From Elgaria multicarinata webbii (Eukaryota > Chordata > Lepidosauria > Squamata > Anguidae), in the NCBI RefSeq assembly GCF_023053635.1, contig NC_086183.1:28221501-28285500 (forward strand): 64,000 nucleotides of DNA, written 5' to 3'. The translations under genes were made by a program, and so were the position numbers. Under the pieces are notes generated by a model. The model saw only the letters and a list, made by a program, of their open reading frames with translations. It was not told the DNA's origin and searched no databases. This document shows positions 63,821-64,000 of this stretch, in pieces. The first letter of the stretch is position 1; the number at the start of each line of letters is the position of its first letter.

Positions 63821-64000
63821 GCAGGAGCTCGGTCCTCTGCTGCAACTGGCCATCCTCTCCAGTATGAGAAAACAAGGATTCAACACATCGTTGTAGAACC
63901 TAGGGGGTTCTCTGTTCTACAAAGAGGAAAAGGAGAGTAAGGATTTGGGGGGTTATTTGTGCGTTGTTGAATGAAGGCAACAAAAACTAGGATTCCTGCT
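63820..64000. other. window edge, nothing recognised
   Basis: Short sequence without a supported feature. Confidence 0.4.

Overview
This window is vertebrate nuclear DNA and most likely comes from a squamate reptile, probably a lizard. The reasons are three spliced vertebrate genes, a dense background of L2/CR1-group LINE pieces, tRNA-derived SINEs and palindromic DNA-transposon relics of kinds common in squamates, long AAT microsatellites, and a complete-looking PRDM9, a gene known from squamates and turtles but missing from birds and crocodilians. The species call is inference.

Layout. Bases 1-12,200 hold a CpG island with no recognised gene (about 1,370-2,290), then interspersed repeats. 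CD79A (Ig-alpha of the B-cell receptor) lies on the plus strand at 12,259-21,480 in five coding exons. Converging on it from the minus strand is PRDM9 (24,777-43,259), rebuilt here from ten coding exons that all join in phase to give 889 codons: an acidic N-terminal extension, KRAB, SSXRD, PR/SET and a tandem array of nine near-identical C2H2 zinc fingers. PRR19 (52,002-58,098, plus strand, three coding exons, 782 codons) starts divergently from PRDM9. CpG islands sit at both 5' ends (about 43,480-43,740 and 50,390-50,720). From 58,100 to the end only repeats were recognised.

How the genes relate. PRDM9 directs meiotic double-strand breaks by binding DNA and methylating H3K4 and H3K36. PRR19 works with CNTD1 in crossover formation in mouse. 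Two meiotic recombination genes are therefore divergent neighbours here. In human, CD79A and PRR19 are both on 19q13.2, while PRDM9 and PRDM7 lie elsewhere, so this block may record an older arrangement. CD79A is unrelated in function.

Repeats. There are L2-like LINE fragments, CR1-like fragments, at least four hAT-like MITEs with visible 8-bp target duplications, two mariner-like MITEs with TA ends, several large foldback elements (one a near-perfect 371-bp palindrome), one solo LTR with a 5-bp target duplication, and one broken DIRS-like relic. Nested insertions allow relative dating at several places. All gene models come from reading splice sites and protein similarity by eye; no search was run.
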